A stretch of DNA of 64,000 nucleotides. Source: an uncultured Dysosmobacter sp. (GTDB lineage: Bacteria; Bacillota; Clostridia; Oscillospirales; Oscillospiraceae). The notes beneath the pieces are model-generated. The model did not search any database, was not told where the DNA came from, and saw nothing but the letters and a program-made list of their open reading frames with translations. Position numbers and translations under genes: made by a program. The stretch is taken from the NCBI RefSeq assembly GCF_947631635.1, contig NZ_CANRMB010000005.1, positions 62,001 through 126,000 of the forward strand, written 5' to 3'. Below, piece after piece: positions 44,152-52,716 of the stretch; position 1 is the stretch's first letter, and each line of letters begins with the position of its first letter.

Positions 44152-45448
44152 TGTTGTAAAACTCGGTCAAATTGCCACCATAGATATCAGTAATGTTGAC
44201 AAAAAGAGCAAAGTTGGAGAGGCAGAAGTTCGCCTGTGTAACTTCGTTGATGTCTACCATAACTGGGCGATTACAGATAACATTTCCCAAGGATTTATGG
44301 TAGCAACAGCCAATGAGAATCAGGTTGTTCGGTTCTCTGTAAAAAAGGGTATGATTGCTATAACCAAGGATAGCGAAACAAGGAACGATATTGGAATCCC
44401 TACATATATTGCAGATGATTTTACTGATGTAGTTCTGGGATACCATTGTGCCCTCATCAAACCTGACGAAACGATACTCGAAGGAAAGTATCTAAATGTG
44501 GTTCTCCACACAGAATACGCAAAAAGATACTTCGAAGCCAACGCCAGCGGAAGCGGACAGAGATATACTTTGACAAACGAGATTATTGCGGGTTTCCCTG
44601 TTCCTTTGCCGACAATAGAAGAGCAGAGAAAAATTGGGAACTTGTTTTCAACTATTGACAAAAAAATTGAGAACAACAACGCCATCTGCGTTGACCTTGA
44701 AGGCATGGCAAAGCTGCTCTATGATTACTGGTTCGTCCAGTTCGACTTCCCGGACGAGAACGGGAAACCCTACAAGAGCAGCGGCGGCAAGATGGTCTGG
44801 AATGAGAAACTGAAGCGGGAGATTCCTGAGGGGTGGGAGGTTATCCGTTTAGGAGATTACATCACTGCCAACAGAGGTATTTCATACAACTCAACAACAT
44901 TGGAGGGAAACGGAGTTCCCATGATTAACCTTGCGTCCTTCAATGTGGATTCTACTTACAAAGCATCTGGGCTGAAAACATACAGCGGTGCTTATGGGGA
45001 AGATCAGGTACTGCGTCCTTACGACTTGGTTATGTGCAATACCCAACAGACAGCGATTGACCCGGCAAAAGACATTATAGGCAAAGCTTTGTTGGTCCCG
45101 GATATATTTGATGGGGATATTGTGTCGTCACACCATGTTACTACCATTCATGTTGCTGATGATGCATTCAAGTATTATCTGCATGCCGAGAGTAAAACAA
45201 CATGGTTCCATAAATACGTCGCCGGCTTTGCTTCTGGAACAAACATCCTTGGTTTGGATTTTAATGGGGTTCTCAATTATAAGATGCCCATTCCACCGAA
45301 AGAGATTATGTCTAAATTTGCGAACATAAGTCATTCGTCCGAGGCGAGAAAAAATGAAGTTATTCGGGAGAACGCAGACCTTGTTGGTCTTCGTGATTTC
45401 CTTCTCCCCATGCTGATGAACGGTCAGGTCAAGGTGAAAGGAGCATAA
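44141..45448 (+). CDS. hsdS: Type I restriction enzyme, S subunit
   Basis: A 435-residue specificity subunit with two target-recognition regions (about 1-185 and 215-420). The helical spacers are seen as LPTIEEQRKIGNLFSTIDKK and, at the end, IPPKEIMSKFANISHSSEAR. EIPEGWEVIRLGDYI marks the second half. It overlaps hsdM by 11 nt. The recognition sequence cannot be read from the protein. It has full length and no break, so the system could work if hsdM is intact in other cells. Confidence 0.94.
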   Translation: MTANVVKLGQIATIDISNVDKKSKVGEAEVRLCNFVDVYHNWAITDNISQGFMVATANENQVVRFSVKKGMIAITKDSETRNDIGIPTYIADDFTDVVLGYHCALIKPDETILEGKYLNVVLHTEYAKRYFEANASGSGQRYTLTNEIIAGFPVPLPTIEEQRKIGNLFSTIDKKIENNNAICVDLEGMAKLLYDYWFVQFDFPDENGKPYKSSGGKMVWNEKLKREIPEGWEVIRLGDYITANRGISYNSTTLEGNGVPMINLASFNVDSTYKASGLKTYSGAYGEDQVLRPYDLVMCNTQQTAIDPAKDIIGKALLVPDIFDGDIVSSHHVTTIHVADDAFKYYLHAESKTTWFHKYVAGFASGTNILGLDFNGVLNYKMPIPPKEIMSKFANISHSSEARKNEVIRENADLVGLRDFLLPMLMNGQVKVKGA

Positions 45449-45450
45449 TA

Positions 45451-46380
45451 ATGGCTCGCTCGTTTGATTTGATAACCAGATACATCCCGTTGTTTTCTGA
45501 AGAAGAGGACATCGGTGAGTGGATATTCGATAAAGAAAACGACGGCTCAAAGGAACATCCGATTTTTATGCCGTATTTTCGGTATAAGGATTTCTTCCTC
45601 CAGTTCATCACGGATGTTGCTTCGTTTGATGAAGAATACTTTCTCGATAATGGGAGAACTATTCTCGAAGATAATCAAATCGAGTGGTCGCAAAAGGGGT
45701 TTTGCAGTGCGGATGTTACTACTGTGGATGCGGAATGCATTTTTGCATTGCTCGTTTTTGCAATTCAGTTGGAGCGGGTACATGAGGGCCTGTTATCGTC
45801 CTTTGCAAGGGACGGGAGCATCGTCCGTTGGCTTAGCCGTTTAAAGGAGATTGACGATCAGCTTGAAAATGACGAAGACCCAGAAGACTTCGACGAATTC
45901 GATGATGATGAGGAAGATAGTGGGTCTCCATCTGAAAATCCAACATTCATTTCCTTCCAGAATGCACTCCTGAGGACATTTGAGACCTACCGGCAGGAGA
46001 ATCAAAATGAGAATGCAAACAAGTTCTTCCGTGTCGTTGAGCAGGAGCTTGACCGGTTTTCCAGGGGAGAAGAGATATCCTGCGGGTATGATTTTGATTT
46101 CTGCCTGCGAACGGAGTCGTATATACATTATGTGTCATTCCACTTTGAAACTGATGTAATCGAGGTTTCTGACGGCGGCTCTGTGTACGACCCGGCTATA
46201 GGCAGTGATTCCTATACAAGCTGGATGTACAGTATTTGGCGAAATGGGACTTCCGATGTCTCTGAATTCAATGCGCCAGACTTCACGTCCATCGTCGAGC
46301 TTGTTTCTGAAGGGGCAAGACTAAGCGTATCAAATCCTGATGAGTTTTCCATGGATGACTCTGAAGAACCGGAAAATTGA
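45451..46380 (+). CDS. Acidic protein of restriction island (DUF6508-like?)
   Basis: A 309-residue protein starting 2 nt after hsdS behind AAAGGAG. A helical N-terminal part contains ECIFALLVFAIQLERVHEGL, like DUF6508 proteins, then comes an acidic linker (ENDEDPEDFDEFDDDEED) and a C-terminal alpha/beta domain. A family assignment by memory is weak. The tight spacing with hsdS and with the Mrr-like gene suggests it is part of the defence cassette. Confidence 0.7.
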   Translation: MARSFDLITRYIPLFSEEEDIGEWIFDKENDGSKEHPIFMPYFRYKDFFLQFITDVASFDEEYFLDNGRTILEDNQIEWSQKGFCSADVTTVDAECIFALLVFAIQLERVHEGLLSSFARDGSIVRWLSRLKEIDDQLENDEDPEDFDEFDDDEEDSGSPSENPTFISFQNALLRTFETYRQENQNENANKFFRVVEQELDRFSRGEEISCGYDFDFCLRTESYIHYVSFHFETDVIEVSDGGSVYDPAIGSDSYTSWMYSIWRNGTSDVSEFNAPDFTSIVELVSEGARLSVSNPDEFSMDDSEEPEN

Positions 46381-46395
46381 AAGTGAGGTGCTGGA

Positions 46396-47400
46396 ATGTC
46401 TACGACTGTTTGGGGTATCCACACGCAGGATGACCATCTGTTTCTTGACGGTAATGTAATTGCTATTGGATGGGGCGAATTCGGCGACCTGAATCAGATC
46501 GAGCCGACCCGTGAGGCGTTCAAGAAACATTATGAAGAGACATATCCAAATGTTAAGAAAGGCAGTATCGCAACCAGCGCCGGTATGCTGTTTCGATTTG
46601 CCCATGAGGTGCAGATAGGGGACTATGTCGTATTTCCGTCAAAGAGCAACCGAGAAATCAATGTCGGCATCATTGAAGGGGACTACATGTACCAGCCTGA
46701 CAGCGGGGAGTATGTGCAGCAGAGGTCTGTTAAATGGCTGAAGCATCTGCCCAGGACCTTCTTCTCACAGGGTGCCCTGTATGAGGTGGGCTCTGCGCTG
46801 TCTTTCTTTGTCGTTAAGACCTATGCTGACGAATACATCGCTGCGCTGGACAAGAACTTCAAGCAGAAGACAGCGATTGCTTCCGATGAAGACGATGAGA
46901 CTGTGGCGGCCACCGCAGATGATATTATCGAGACGACAAAGGATTTTATCCTGAAGGAGCTGAGCAAGCATCTGAAGGGGTACGATTTGGAGGAGTTTGT
47001 AGCTGACCTTTTAAGTGCAATGGGCTACCGCACGACGGTATCCAAGCACGGCGGGGACAACGGTATCGACATCACTGCCTACAAGGATGAACTTCCGCCG
47101 AGAATCCTTGTCCAGGTTAAGAGCCAGGATGGAGATATTAAGGAGTCTACCATCCAGTCCTTGAAGGGTGCCATGCGGGAAGGGGACTATGGCCTCTTTG
47201 TCACGCTCTCCAACTATACGAAAAATGCACAGAAGTATTTGGAGAGCACCCCCATCATCCGTGGCATTAACGGTACCGAGCTGGTGGATCTGATTTTGAA
47301 GTATTATGAACAGCTTAGTGAAAAATACCGGAAGATGATACCCTTGAAAATGGTGTACATCCCTGTGCCGAAAGACGATTCCGGAGAGTTGGATAGATAA
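46396..47400 (+). CDS. Mrr-like restriction endonuclease
   Basis: A 334-residue protein. The N-terminal about 150 residues form a beta-rich reader-like domain (IHTQDDHLFLDGNVIAIGWG, then DYVVFPSKSNREINVGIIEG), which resembles EVE/PUA-type modified-base sensors. The C-terminal Mrr nuclease (about 195-300) has GIDITAY with Asp225 and LVQVKSQ with Gln240-x-Lys242, the usual Asp-QxK site. Such type IV enzymes cut DNA with foreign methylation. GTGAGGTG precedes the ATG. It lies downstream of the type I genes and is probably co-transcribed with them. Confidence 0.9.
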   Translation: MSTTVWGIHTQDDHLFLDGNVIAIGWGEFGDLNQIEPTREAFKKHYEETYPNVKKGSIATSAGMLFRFAHEVQIGDYVVFPSKSNREINVGIIEGDYMYQPDSGEYVQQRSVKWLKHLPRTFFSQGALYEVGSALSFFVVKTYADEYIAALDKNFKQKTAIASDEDDETVAATADDIIETTKDFILKELSKHLKGYDLEEFVADLLSAMGYRTTVSKHGGDNGIDITAYKDELPPRILVQVKSQDGDIKESTIQSLKGAMREGDYGLFVTLSNYTKNAQKYLESTPIIRGINGTELVDLILKYYEQLSEKYRKMIPLKMVYIPVPKDDSGELDR

Positions 47401-47401
47401 A

Positions 47402-47779
47402 ATGACCAGACAAGAACTATTCGGCTGGTGCCGGCAGCAGTATGGAACAGAGCCGGATTATCCATGGAATGATAATAATGCCGTTCTTCGTCATCTGAAC
47501 AGCAAAAAGTGGTATGGAGTTGTGCTGGAGGTCAATGGAAGAAAGCTTGGCCTGGATGAAGATGGCATCGTTGATGTCCTGAATGTAAAGTGTGACCCTA
47601 TCATGATTGGCTCTCTGCGACTGCAGGATGGATTCTTCTCGGCATATCACATGAATAAGGATGCCTGGATCAGTATCTTACTGGACCGTCCAGACTTGGA
47701 TGAATCTATCAAAAATCTGCTTAACCTCAGCTATGAGCTGACCGGAAATAAAAGAAAGAGCCACTCCATCAAAAAATGA
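47402..47779 (+). CDS. MmcQ/YjbR-family protein
   Basis: A 125-residue protein beginning MTRQELFGWCRQQYGTEPDY, with KWYGVVLEV and DGFFSAYHMNKDAWISILL. These are hallmarks of the YjbR (MmcQ) fold, a double-wing DNA-binding-like domain of unclear role. It starts 1 nt after the Mrr-like gene. Its position after a nuclease may mean it assists DNA recognition. Confidence 0.88.
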   Translation: MTRQELFGWCRQQYGTEPDYPWNDNNAVLRHLNSKKWYGVVLEVNGRKLGLDEDGIVDVLNVKCDPIMIGSLRLQDGFFSAYHMNKDAWISILLDRPDLDESIKNLLNLSYELTGNKRKSHSIKK

Positions 47780-47827
47780 TGGAGCCACAAAATACGCTAT
47801 GTTTTTCATTGGAGAGGAGCTTAGAAC

Positions 47828-48328
47828 GTGAAAAAGTCTTTTGCTTTGTTGTTTGTCTTGACCCTTGTGATTTCCCTCATGAGTGGCTGCGGCGGTGACA
47901 GTTCTTCACAAGTCAGTGGTTCAAAAAATACAGATGCACCGGCAGAGCAGCTAGAGGAGACTGCGGTTATCCTCGCAGATGATGACTGTGTGACCGCAAC
48001 ATTTGAAAAGATGTATGATGCCACATCAATGGGAGTGGAGGGCGTTTTCTATATTGATGTGAATGTAGAGAACAAGACCGACAAGGAGATTTGGGTATAC
48101 CTCGATAAGGCATCCGTTAATGATGAAATGGTTCCTTTGGTCGGCAGTGGTGTCCCTCTTTACATTCAACCAGCAAAGTCGGGCCGTAACGGGTTTATCT
48201 TCTCCTTTTCTTCATTGAGTATTGACTCAATAGATGAAGTGAAGACCGTCAATTTTGACTTGGTGGTAGCGGACAAGGAATCTATGAAAGAAATAGAACG
48301 GGTGGAGTCTGTAAGTCTGGAGTTCTGA
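47828..48328 (+). CDS. Small secreted lipoprotein
   Basis: A 166-residue lipoprotein starting at GTG behind GAGGAGC. The lipobox LMSGC marks the lipidated Cys near 21. A low-complexity stretch is followed by an Ig-like beta domain (EGVFYIDVNVENKTDKEIWV), a pattern seen in extracellular DUF4352/DUF5067-like proteins. A strong terminator follows. Confidence 0.8.
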   Translation: MKKSFALLFVLTLVISLMSGCGGDSSSQVSGSKNTDAPAEQLEETAVILADDDCVTATFEKMYDATSMGVEGVFYIDVNVENKTDKEIWVYLDKASVNDEMVPLVGSGVPLYIQPAKSGRNGFIFSFSSLSIDSIDEVKTVNFDLVVADKESMKEIERVESVSLEF

Positions 48329-48334
48329 AAATGA

Positions 48335-48375
48335 AGAAAAGCCTTGGTTCCTTTAGGAGTCAAGGCTTTTCTTTT
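48335..48375 (+). terminator. Rho-independent terminator
   Basis: A perfect 12-bp stem (48335-48346 with 48361-48372) followed by TTTCC; the right arm itself contains TTTTCTTTT. Confidence 0.85.
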
Positions 48376-48488
48376 CCATATGAAAGTGGCACCCCCTTTC
48401 AAAAATACCTTTTTTTCATGATTGATCCCAATACTGCTTGAGATCGGAGTATCAATATAAACCTTTTCCGCTGGTGTACCAATTTCTG

Positions 48489-48517
48489 TTGAATAAATGT
48501 AGAATCAGTGGTATAAT
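48489..48517 (+). promoter_or_regulatory. Promoter of serine recombinase gene
   Basis: TTGAAT (48489-48494), 17-nt spacer, TATAAT (48512-48517). An imperfect inverted repeat (AGTGGTA / TATCACT) encloses the -10 and may be an operator or a recombination subsite. Confidence 0.65.
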
Positions 48518-48566
48518 TTTAGTATCACTTTGAACGAGGGTCTATACCCATACAGAGGGAGCAACT

Positions 48567-49253
48567 ATGAGATATGGATACTGCCGGATCTCCCGGCCAA
48601 AGCAGAGCATTGAACGCCAGATCAGGAATATTAAAGCTGCCTATCCGGATGCGGTCATCATCCAGGAAGTCTTCACAAGAACGCGTATGGATCGAAAAGA
48701 ATGGATGAAGCTTGTCCGCCAGATCAAGGAAGGAGATACTATCATCTTCGACAGTGTATCCAGAATGAGCGGCAATGCAGAGGAAGGCTTCGCTGCCTAC
48801 GAAGACCTGTATAATAAAGGCGTCAACCTCGTTTTCCTGAAGGAGCCGCACATCAATACTGACACCTACAAAAAGGCTCTTGAAAACAACATCGCGCTGA
48901 CCGGGAGCAGCGTAGATTTGATTTTGGAGGGCGTCAACCGATACCTGATGGAACTGGCGAAGGAACAGATCCGACTTGCGTTCGCGCAGTCAGAAAAAGA
49001 GGTATCTGATCTGCACCAACGGACAAAAGAAGGCATTGCCACTGCCAGACTCAACGGAAAACAAATCGGTCGCCAACAGAATGCACATGTGGTAACAAAG
49101 AAGAGTATCAAGGCAAAGGAGATTATTAAAAGGGTCTCCCGCGATTTTGATGGAAATCTGACCGATGCAGAGGTGATCGAATTGGTTGGTATAGCCAGGA
49201 ATACTTATTACAAGTACAAGAAGGAATTACTCGTAAAAGAGGAAGATAGCTAA
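48567..49253 (+). CDS. Small serine recombinase (resolvase/invertase)
   Basis: A 228-residue recombinase. The catalytic domain (1-125) shows YCRISRPKQSIERQ with the expected Ser9 nucleophile and IIFDSVSRMSGNAEEG with the Arg/Ser motif. A long helix follows, then a C-terminal helix-turn-helix (TDAEVIELVGIARNTYYKYK). It could resolve dimers of the element or invert DNA. GAGGGAG precedes the ATG. It has its own promoter, and a shared terminator with the minus-strand operon lies behind it. Confidence 0.93.
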   Translation: MRYGYCRISRPKQSIERQIRNIKAAYPDAVIIQEVFTRTRMDRKEWMKLVRQIKEGDTIIFDSVSRMSGNAEEGFAAYEDLYNKGVNLVFLKEPHINTDTYKKALENNIALTGSSVDLILEGVNRYLMELAKEQIRLAFAQSEKEVSDLHQRTKEGIATARLNGKQIGRQQNAHVVTKKSIKAKEIIKRVSRDFDGNLTDAEVIELVGIARNTYYKYKKELLVKEEDS

Positions 49254-49302
49254 AAAGATAAGCTATGGGGAGTCGGTAAAGGTTCCCCATAGCTTATCTT
49301 TT
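49253..49302. terminator. Bidirectional terminator
   Basis: A perfect 19-bp stem (49253-49271 with 49284-49302) with A-tract and T-tract at its ends. It serves the resolvase on the plus strand and the operon at 49319-51494 on the minus strand. Confidence 0.9.
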
Positions 49303-49318
49303 CAGTGAAATGCTGGAA

Positions 49319-49795
49319 TTAGTTTGGGCGGAGGAGCGTGAGCTTTTCTGAATCCATATTAGGGAGTTGCCCATAGATTGAAAGAATGAGGTTGTATGTT
49401 TCACGAAGCGTAACATGATCCCCAACTTGGGCTGCCTTCTTGGCTACCTCGGTAAATTCGTTGAGGCCGTTTTCATAGAGCGTGAAGTTTGAGACAAGCA
49501 TATCATGATATAGTTCCTTCGCCGCATGAATCTGGGCAAGTGCTTTTTGCAAATCCGCAGAAATGACTTTGCGCTTTGTTTCTTCCTGAAGCTGACACAT
49601 TTTGTACGCAGTAGCACACTTCATGGTCGTCTGCACCAAATCAGCAATTTTTTCTACAGCAACAACCTCGACACCGCCAACAGCAATATTTGTAGAATTT
49701 CCGGTTCCATCTGGCAGAGGTGCCGGTTCGGGGGATGGAAGGGGTTCGGCACCAGGTGCGTCAGGAAGTGAGATAGAGGTGAAGTAATCTTTCAT
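49319..49795 (-). CDS. Unknown coiled-coil protein C of four-gene operon
   Basis: A 158-residue protein of no known family. A Pro-rich N-terminus (LPSPEPAPLPDGTG) is followed by a Val/Ala-rich segment and a long helical part (about 65-150). The C-terminal helices, with a hydrophobic-AxxxGD-xxxL pattern (AAQVGDHVTLRETYNLILSI), resemble the end of its upstream neighbour (IDRGDLTTAQIALIVI), so the two may be related. It is the last gene of the operon. A GGAGGAAT-type site precedes the ATG. Confidence 0.72.
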   Translation of the reverse strand: MKDYFTSISLPDAPGAEPLPSPEPAPLPDGTGNSTNIAVGGVEVVAVEKIADLVQTTMKCATAYKMCQLQEETKRKVISADLQKALAQIHAAKELYHDMLVSNFTLYENGLNEFTEVAKKAAQVGDHVTLRETYNLILSIYGQLPNMDSEKLTLLRPN

Positions 49796-49806
49796 GGATA
49801 TTCCTC

Positions 49807-50109
49807 CTAAACTATTTCTTTTGCCTTTGCCTCTTGAATGACTATTAGCGCGATTTGAGCAGTGGTCAAATCGCCCCTGTCAATTGCAATATCAAGAATG
49901 TGATTGGCTGATTGATATAACTGCTTTTGTGCATTCAGATTGTGGGTAAAGTATTCTGCCGCCAGTTCCCGCTGTGCCTTGAGTACTTCAGCAGCCTGTA
50001 CGAATTGAGCAGATCGCTCGTGAGATAGTGAGGTCGAAGACTCAAAATCTGATAGAACCTTATACTGAATGCCTATAAGCTTGGTGACCATCGCTTCCGT
50101 AGAATCCAT
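49807..50109 (-). CDS. Unknown helical protein B of four-gene operon
   Basis: A 100-residue, nearly all-helix protein beginning MDSTEAMVTKLIGIQYKVLS. Its second half resembles that of the next gene (49319-49795). GAGAGGAATTT precedes the ATG. It is separated by only 11 nt from the downstream gene and 17 nt from the upstream one. Confidence 0.7.
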   Translation of the reverse strand: MDSTEAMVTKLIGIQYKVLSDFESSTSLSHERSAQFVQAAEVLKAQRELAAEYFTHNLNAQKQLYQSANHILDIAIDRGDLTTAQIALIVIQEAKAKEIV

Positions 50110-50126
50110 AAAAATTCCTCTCGTTA

Positions 50127-50999
50127 CTACTTTTCAATTGGTAGTTTTCCAGCGGCAACCAGGATGTTAAGAAAGGTCTGGTCGTCAATTCTGGGAGCAG
50201 CGGGAATAGATTGGTTTAACTGAGTTAGTGCGGCAAACTGTTTTTCAAACTTAGCCGATATGGTGCCGTCATTCTGCAAAAAGTTACTGGACAGATGAAC
50301 ACAAATGCCATCGGCTATTTGGCAAATGCTCTTCAAGTGTTCAGCTTCGTCCCTTGAATAGTGATCCTTTTTCATTGCTGATTGCAGTTGATCAGAAATT
50401 GACGAAATTTTACTTGTCAGCTCCGTGATTTGCTTTTTATCCTGCTCCAAAACTGAACATAGGTGTCGCATTTTATCTCGATAGGCACGAAATTCCTGCC
50501 GAGCCATTCTCATTTCATCCCTATAAGCACGGGCACGCGCACATTGCTCTTTCGCCTTTTCGTATTGATACTCCTCAAGAATGCTATCAAAAAAATCGGA
50601 TAGCGGATTTGGAAAATCAACGATACCAGAGATGTTTGGGAGCTTGACGGCATGAAGAGATGCATCCGAGACACTAGAGAGAAACCCATCAATAAAATCA
50701 ATTGAAGATCCGGGATTAGATACTGTAACCCTCGAATCAACATCAATTGATTTGAATTCAGCAATTACTGGCCGGAGTTTGCTGTCTAGCTTTTGAAGGG
50801 TATCCCTACAAAAAGTGGTATAGGAACCTAATACTCTATCAGCATCATTTCTTGCGGAATAAGCCTCGTCTTGGGCGTTTTTATAGATTTCTTTACCTTC
50901 TCTTACATAAGTCTTTGCACTTTGAATAAGCTCTTTCGCTGCCTCCCGCTTAAAACCTGGCTCACCGGGTAAAGGATCTCTTCGACGAAATGGAAACAT
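50127..50999 (-). CDS. Unknown coiled-coil protein A of four-gene operon
   Basis: A 290-residue protein. It opens with MFPFRRRDPLPGEPGFKREA, then a helix rich in Ala, Lys and Glu (about 20-90), a central part with several Ile/Val/Pro motifs, and a long coiled coil (about 140-215). There is no transmembrane helix. The four-gene set looks like a functional unit, probably a defence or stress module, but I recognise no known system. The start ATG at 50999 has GAGGTAG upstream. Confidence 0.75.
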   Translation of the reverse strand: MFPFRRRDPLPGEPGFKREAAKELIQSAKTYVREGKEIYKNAQDEAYSARNDADRVLGSYTTFCRDTLQKLDSKLRPVIAEFKSIDVDSRVTVSNPGSSIDFIDGFLSSVSDASLHAVKLPNISGIVDFPNPLSDFFDSILEEYQYEKAKEQCARARAYRDEMRMARQEFRAYRDKMRHLCSVLEQDKKQITELTSKISSISDQLQSAMKKDHYSRDEAEHLKSICQIADGICVHLSSNFLQNDGTISAKFEKQFAALTQLNQSIPAAPRIDDQTFLNILVAAGKLPIEK

Positions 51000-51023
51000 T
51001 TTCTACCTCCTCATGCCACTATT

Positions 51024-51494
51024 TTAAAACTTTTTCTTTTGGCGAAGCATTTTGAGTTGCTGACTGTACATCTCAATGTACTTCTGGTGAATAGCAATTT
51101 TTTCTTCAAGTTCAGCTATTTGAAGTTGAAGCATTTCCGATTCCGCATTTTCTGAATTCTTAGGGTGAAGACTGTCATAGCGAGACATAAATTCCGGCGA
51201 AAGCTTCGCAAACGACCTGCCGAACATTGGTTGATGGTCGGTTCTTAGAACGGGGACCTGAGAATAAAATCTTTCGGAATCAGTCTGACCTGTATCCAAA
51301 AGTACTTGGACATTTTCTGTACGGTATTTGGGATTGCTATCTAAGAAGTGACACAAATTCTCGGCGGTAACTTTATGGCCTTGCTTCTTCGAATTAGAAG
51401 TAGCTAATAGTTGACCATCTCTAATCCATCGGCGAACAGTTTCTTCGCTTGTTGATAATGCTTGGGCAATCTGTCTCACAGAAAACTCAATCAA
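51024..51494 (-). CDS. HTH (MerR/excisionase-like) protein with coiled coil
   Basis: A 156-residue protein starting at TTG behind AAGGTGG. Residues about 3-48 form a helix-turn-helix like HTH_17 (VRQIAQALSTSEETVRRWIR). A variable middle follows, then a C-terminal coiled coil (about 115-150). It is the first gene of the operon and probably controls it. Its promoter contains three CTACA repeats spaced by exactly 11 bp. Confidence 0.82.
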   Translation of the reverse strand: MIEFSVRQIAQALSTSEETVRRWIRDGQLLATSNSKKQGHKVTAENLCHFLDSNPKYRTENVQVLLDTGQTDSERFYSQVPVLRTDHQPMFGRSFAKLSPEFMSRYDSLHPKNSENAESEMLQLQIAELEEKIAIHQKYIEMYSQQLKMLRQKKKF

Positions 51495-51512
51495 ATAATC
51501 ACCACCTTCTTG

Positions 51513-51546
51513 CTACAATAATACTACAATAAAGCTACACCGTCAA
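51513..51546 (-). promoter_or_regulatory. Promoter with 11-bp phased repeats
   Basis: On the minus strand TTGACG (51541-51546) and TATTAT (51518-51523) are 17 nt apart. On the plus strand CTACA occurs at 51513, 51524 and 51535, the first two as CTACAATAA, with an 11-bp period. A regulator bound on one helix face would cover the -10 and spacer. Confidence 0.7.
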
Positions 51547-51573
51547 CATCAAATTATGGAATCGACCTATAAA

Positions 51574-51607
51574 ATTACCAGGCTCGATACCAATGTCATT
51601 AAGTTAA
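51574..51607 (+). repeat. Left arm of inverted repeat pair
   Basis: A 34-nt sequence from ATTACCAGGCT to TTAAGTTAA recurs inverted at 54255-54310, with one mismatch in the outer part and an extra 22-nt block in the other copy. It frames a 2.7-kb AT-richer segment. Confidence 0.75.
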
Positions 51608-51616
51608 TCTAAAAAC

Positions 51617-51672
51617 ACAGCCGTTGAGGGACGGAGAACTGACTTCCGTTCCTTAACAGCTGTACTGTTTTT
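51617..51672 (+). terminator. Long terminator-like hairpin
   Basis: ACAGC..GTTGAGGGACGGA pairs with the sequence ending CCGTTCCTTAAC..GCTGT (51617-51663, with G-U pairs), followed by TTTTT. No gene lies directly upstream on this strand, so it may be left from a lost one. Confidence 0.6.
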
Positions 51673-52197
51673 GCGCTGTCCATTTAGATAAGGCCGAAAT
51701 GATAAACAATCCGTAAACAAATCCAGATTATATGGTTATTTGCTTTACAATTTGACTTTTCTACGTATAATAAACTAAACGCCGTGATGAGCGGTGTTCG
51801 CAAGCAGAATTTGAGAAAGCCAAATGAATGCGTGAGGTGGCAAAGCTGCCCATGTGCGAATTGGATTGCAATATCGGCTTCACCATAAGGAGTTTATCCG
51901 AACGCCGACATCTGACAGCGACAAGTTGCTGGAAGATATTGCGCAGTACACCGTTCCTATCCGACCGGGACGGCAAGACCAGCGCGATCTGCGGGTAAAG
52001 GGATTTCCCGGCTTTGTGTACCGGGTAGCCGCTTGAAAAAATGAGGGGGTGGGGGTATCAACTTCCGCCCCCTCGACATATTTATTTCTTAAAATGCCTG
52101 TTTTCAGCGGACAAAACAAGGCTTTTCAGAAAAAGAAATGTCGCGCTAATTTAACAGGGCATGAAAAGTGCCGTGATAGGTAATGATGAACGGCAAA

Positions 52198-52584
52198 TCT
52201 CAACAAGCCGTGCAAATACAACAGAAATCAGCCCGTTTTTCACCAACAGGCGATAGTAAATGCATCTCGCAAAATATCAACAAGTCTTATATCATGCCGT
52301 AAAAATGACGGAGAAAGATTTTTGAGGGCTGGATACTTTATGGAGAGTTTTTTTATAAACGGGTCGTTAAGTTAAGGAACGATATGGACTCTCAACTTGG
52401 CAGCAGAACGCATAAAAAGTTGGCTGGTTTTTGCCAAAAACGTAATATCACAGACATAGTTTTCAATACCTGCGAGAATATCAACCAGTCCTTGTCATGC
52501 CTAAAAAATTTGCTGAAATGCGCTGGAATGGTGAAACTCTCAGGAAGCACAACAAGTCAATGAAATGCAGTAAAAGTACAGCCA
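52198..52584 (+). repeat. Degenerate direct repeats
   Basis: Three to four decayed copies of a pattern ATCAACAAGTC...CATGCCGTAAAAA. The clearest are at 52273-52311 and 52477-52511, with weaker ones at 52198-52220 and 52549-52584. Their nature is unknown. Confidence 0.4.
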
Positions 52585-52616
52585 TTTGTAGGAAAAATCC
52601 ATTTTCCCTTTGTGCC

Positions 52617-52645
52617 TTTCAATTTGGGTAAAATGATGGTATAAT
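52617..52645 (+). promoter_or_regulatory. Promoter of HTH-membrane gene
   Basis: TATAAT at 52640-52645 with a weak TTTCAA at 52617-52622, spaced by 17. Confidence 0.5.
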
Positions 52646-52716
52646 GTAATTCAAAAGGATAACAGACAGATACATTTATAAAGCTATTGATGCTTTTATC
52701 GAAGGATAGTCGGATT

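Larger units (their letters stand above)
51547..52616. other. Accessory non-coding region with relics
   Basis: About 1.1 kb without a credible gene. It holds the left arm of a long inverted repeat (51574-51607), a terminator hairpin (51617-51672), a protein-like but undetermined relic near 51854-52036, 11-bp arms CGTTCCTTAAC (51647-51657) and GTTAAGGAACG (52371-52381), and degenerate direct repeats (52198-52584). It probably represents decayed insertion sequences. Confidence 0.5.

Noticed and set aside
51854-52036. Frame of 60 residues in the relic region
   Set aside because: Looks partly protein-like, but there is no start site or neighbouring domain; treated as a possible relic only.
52198-52584. 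CRISPR array
   Set aside because: Repeats are few, degenerate and unevenly spaced, and no cas genes are present.
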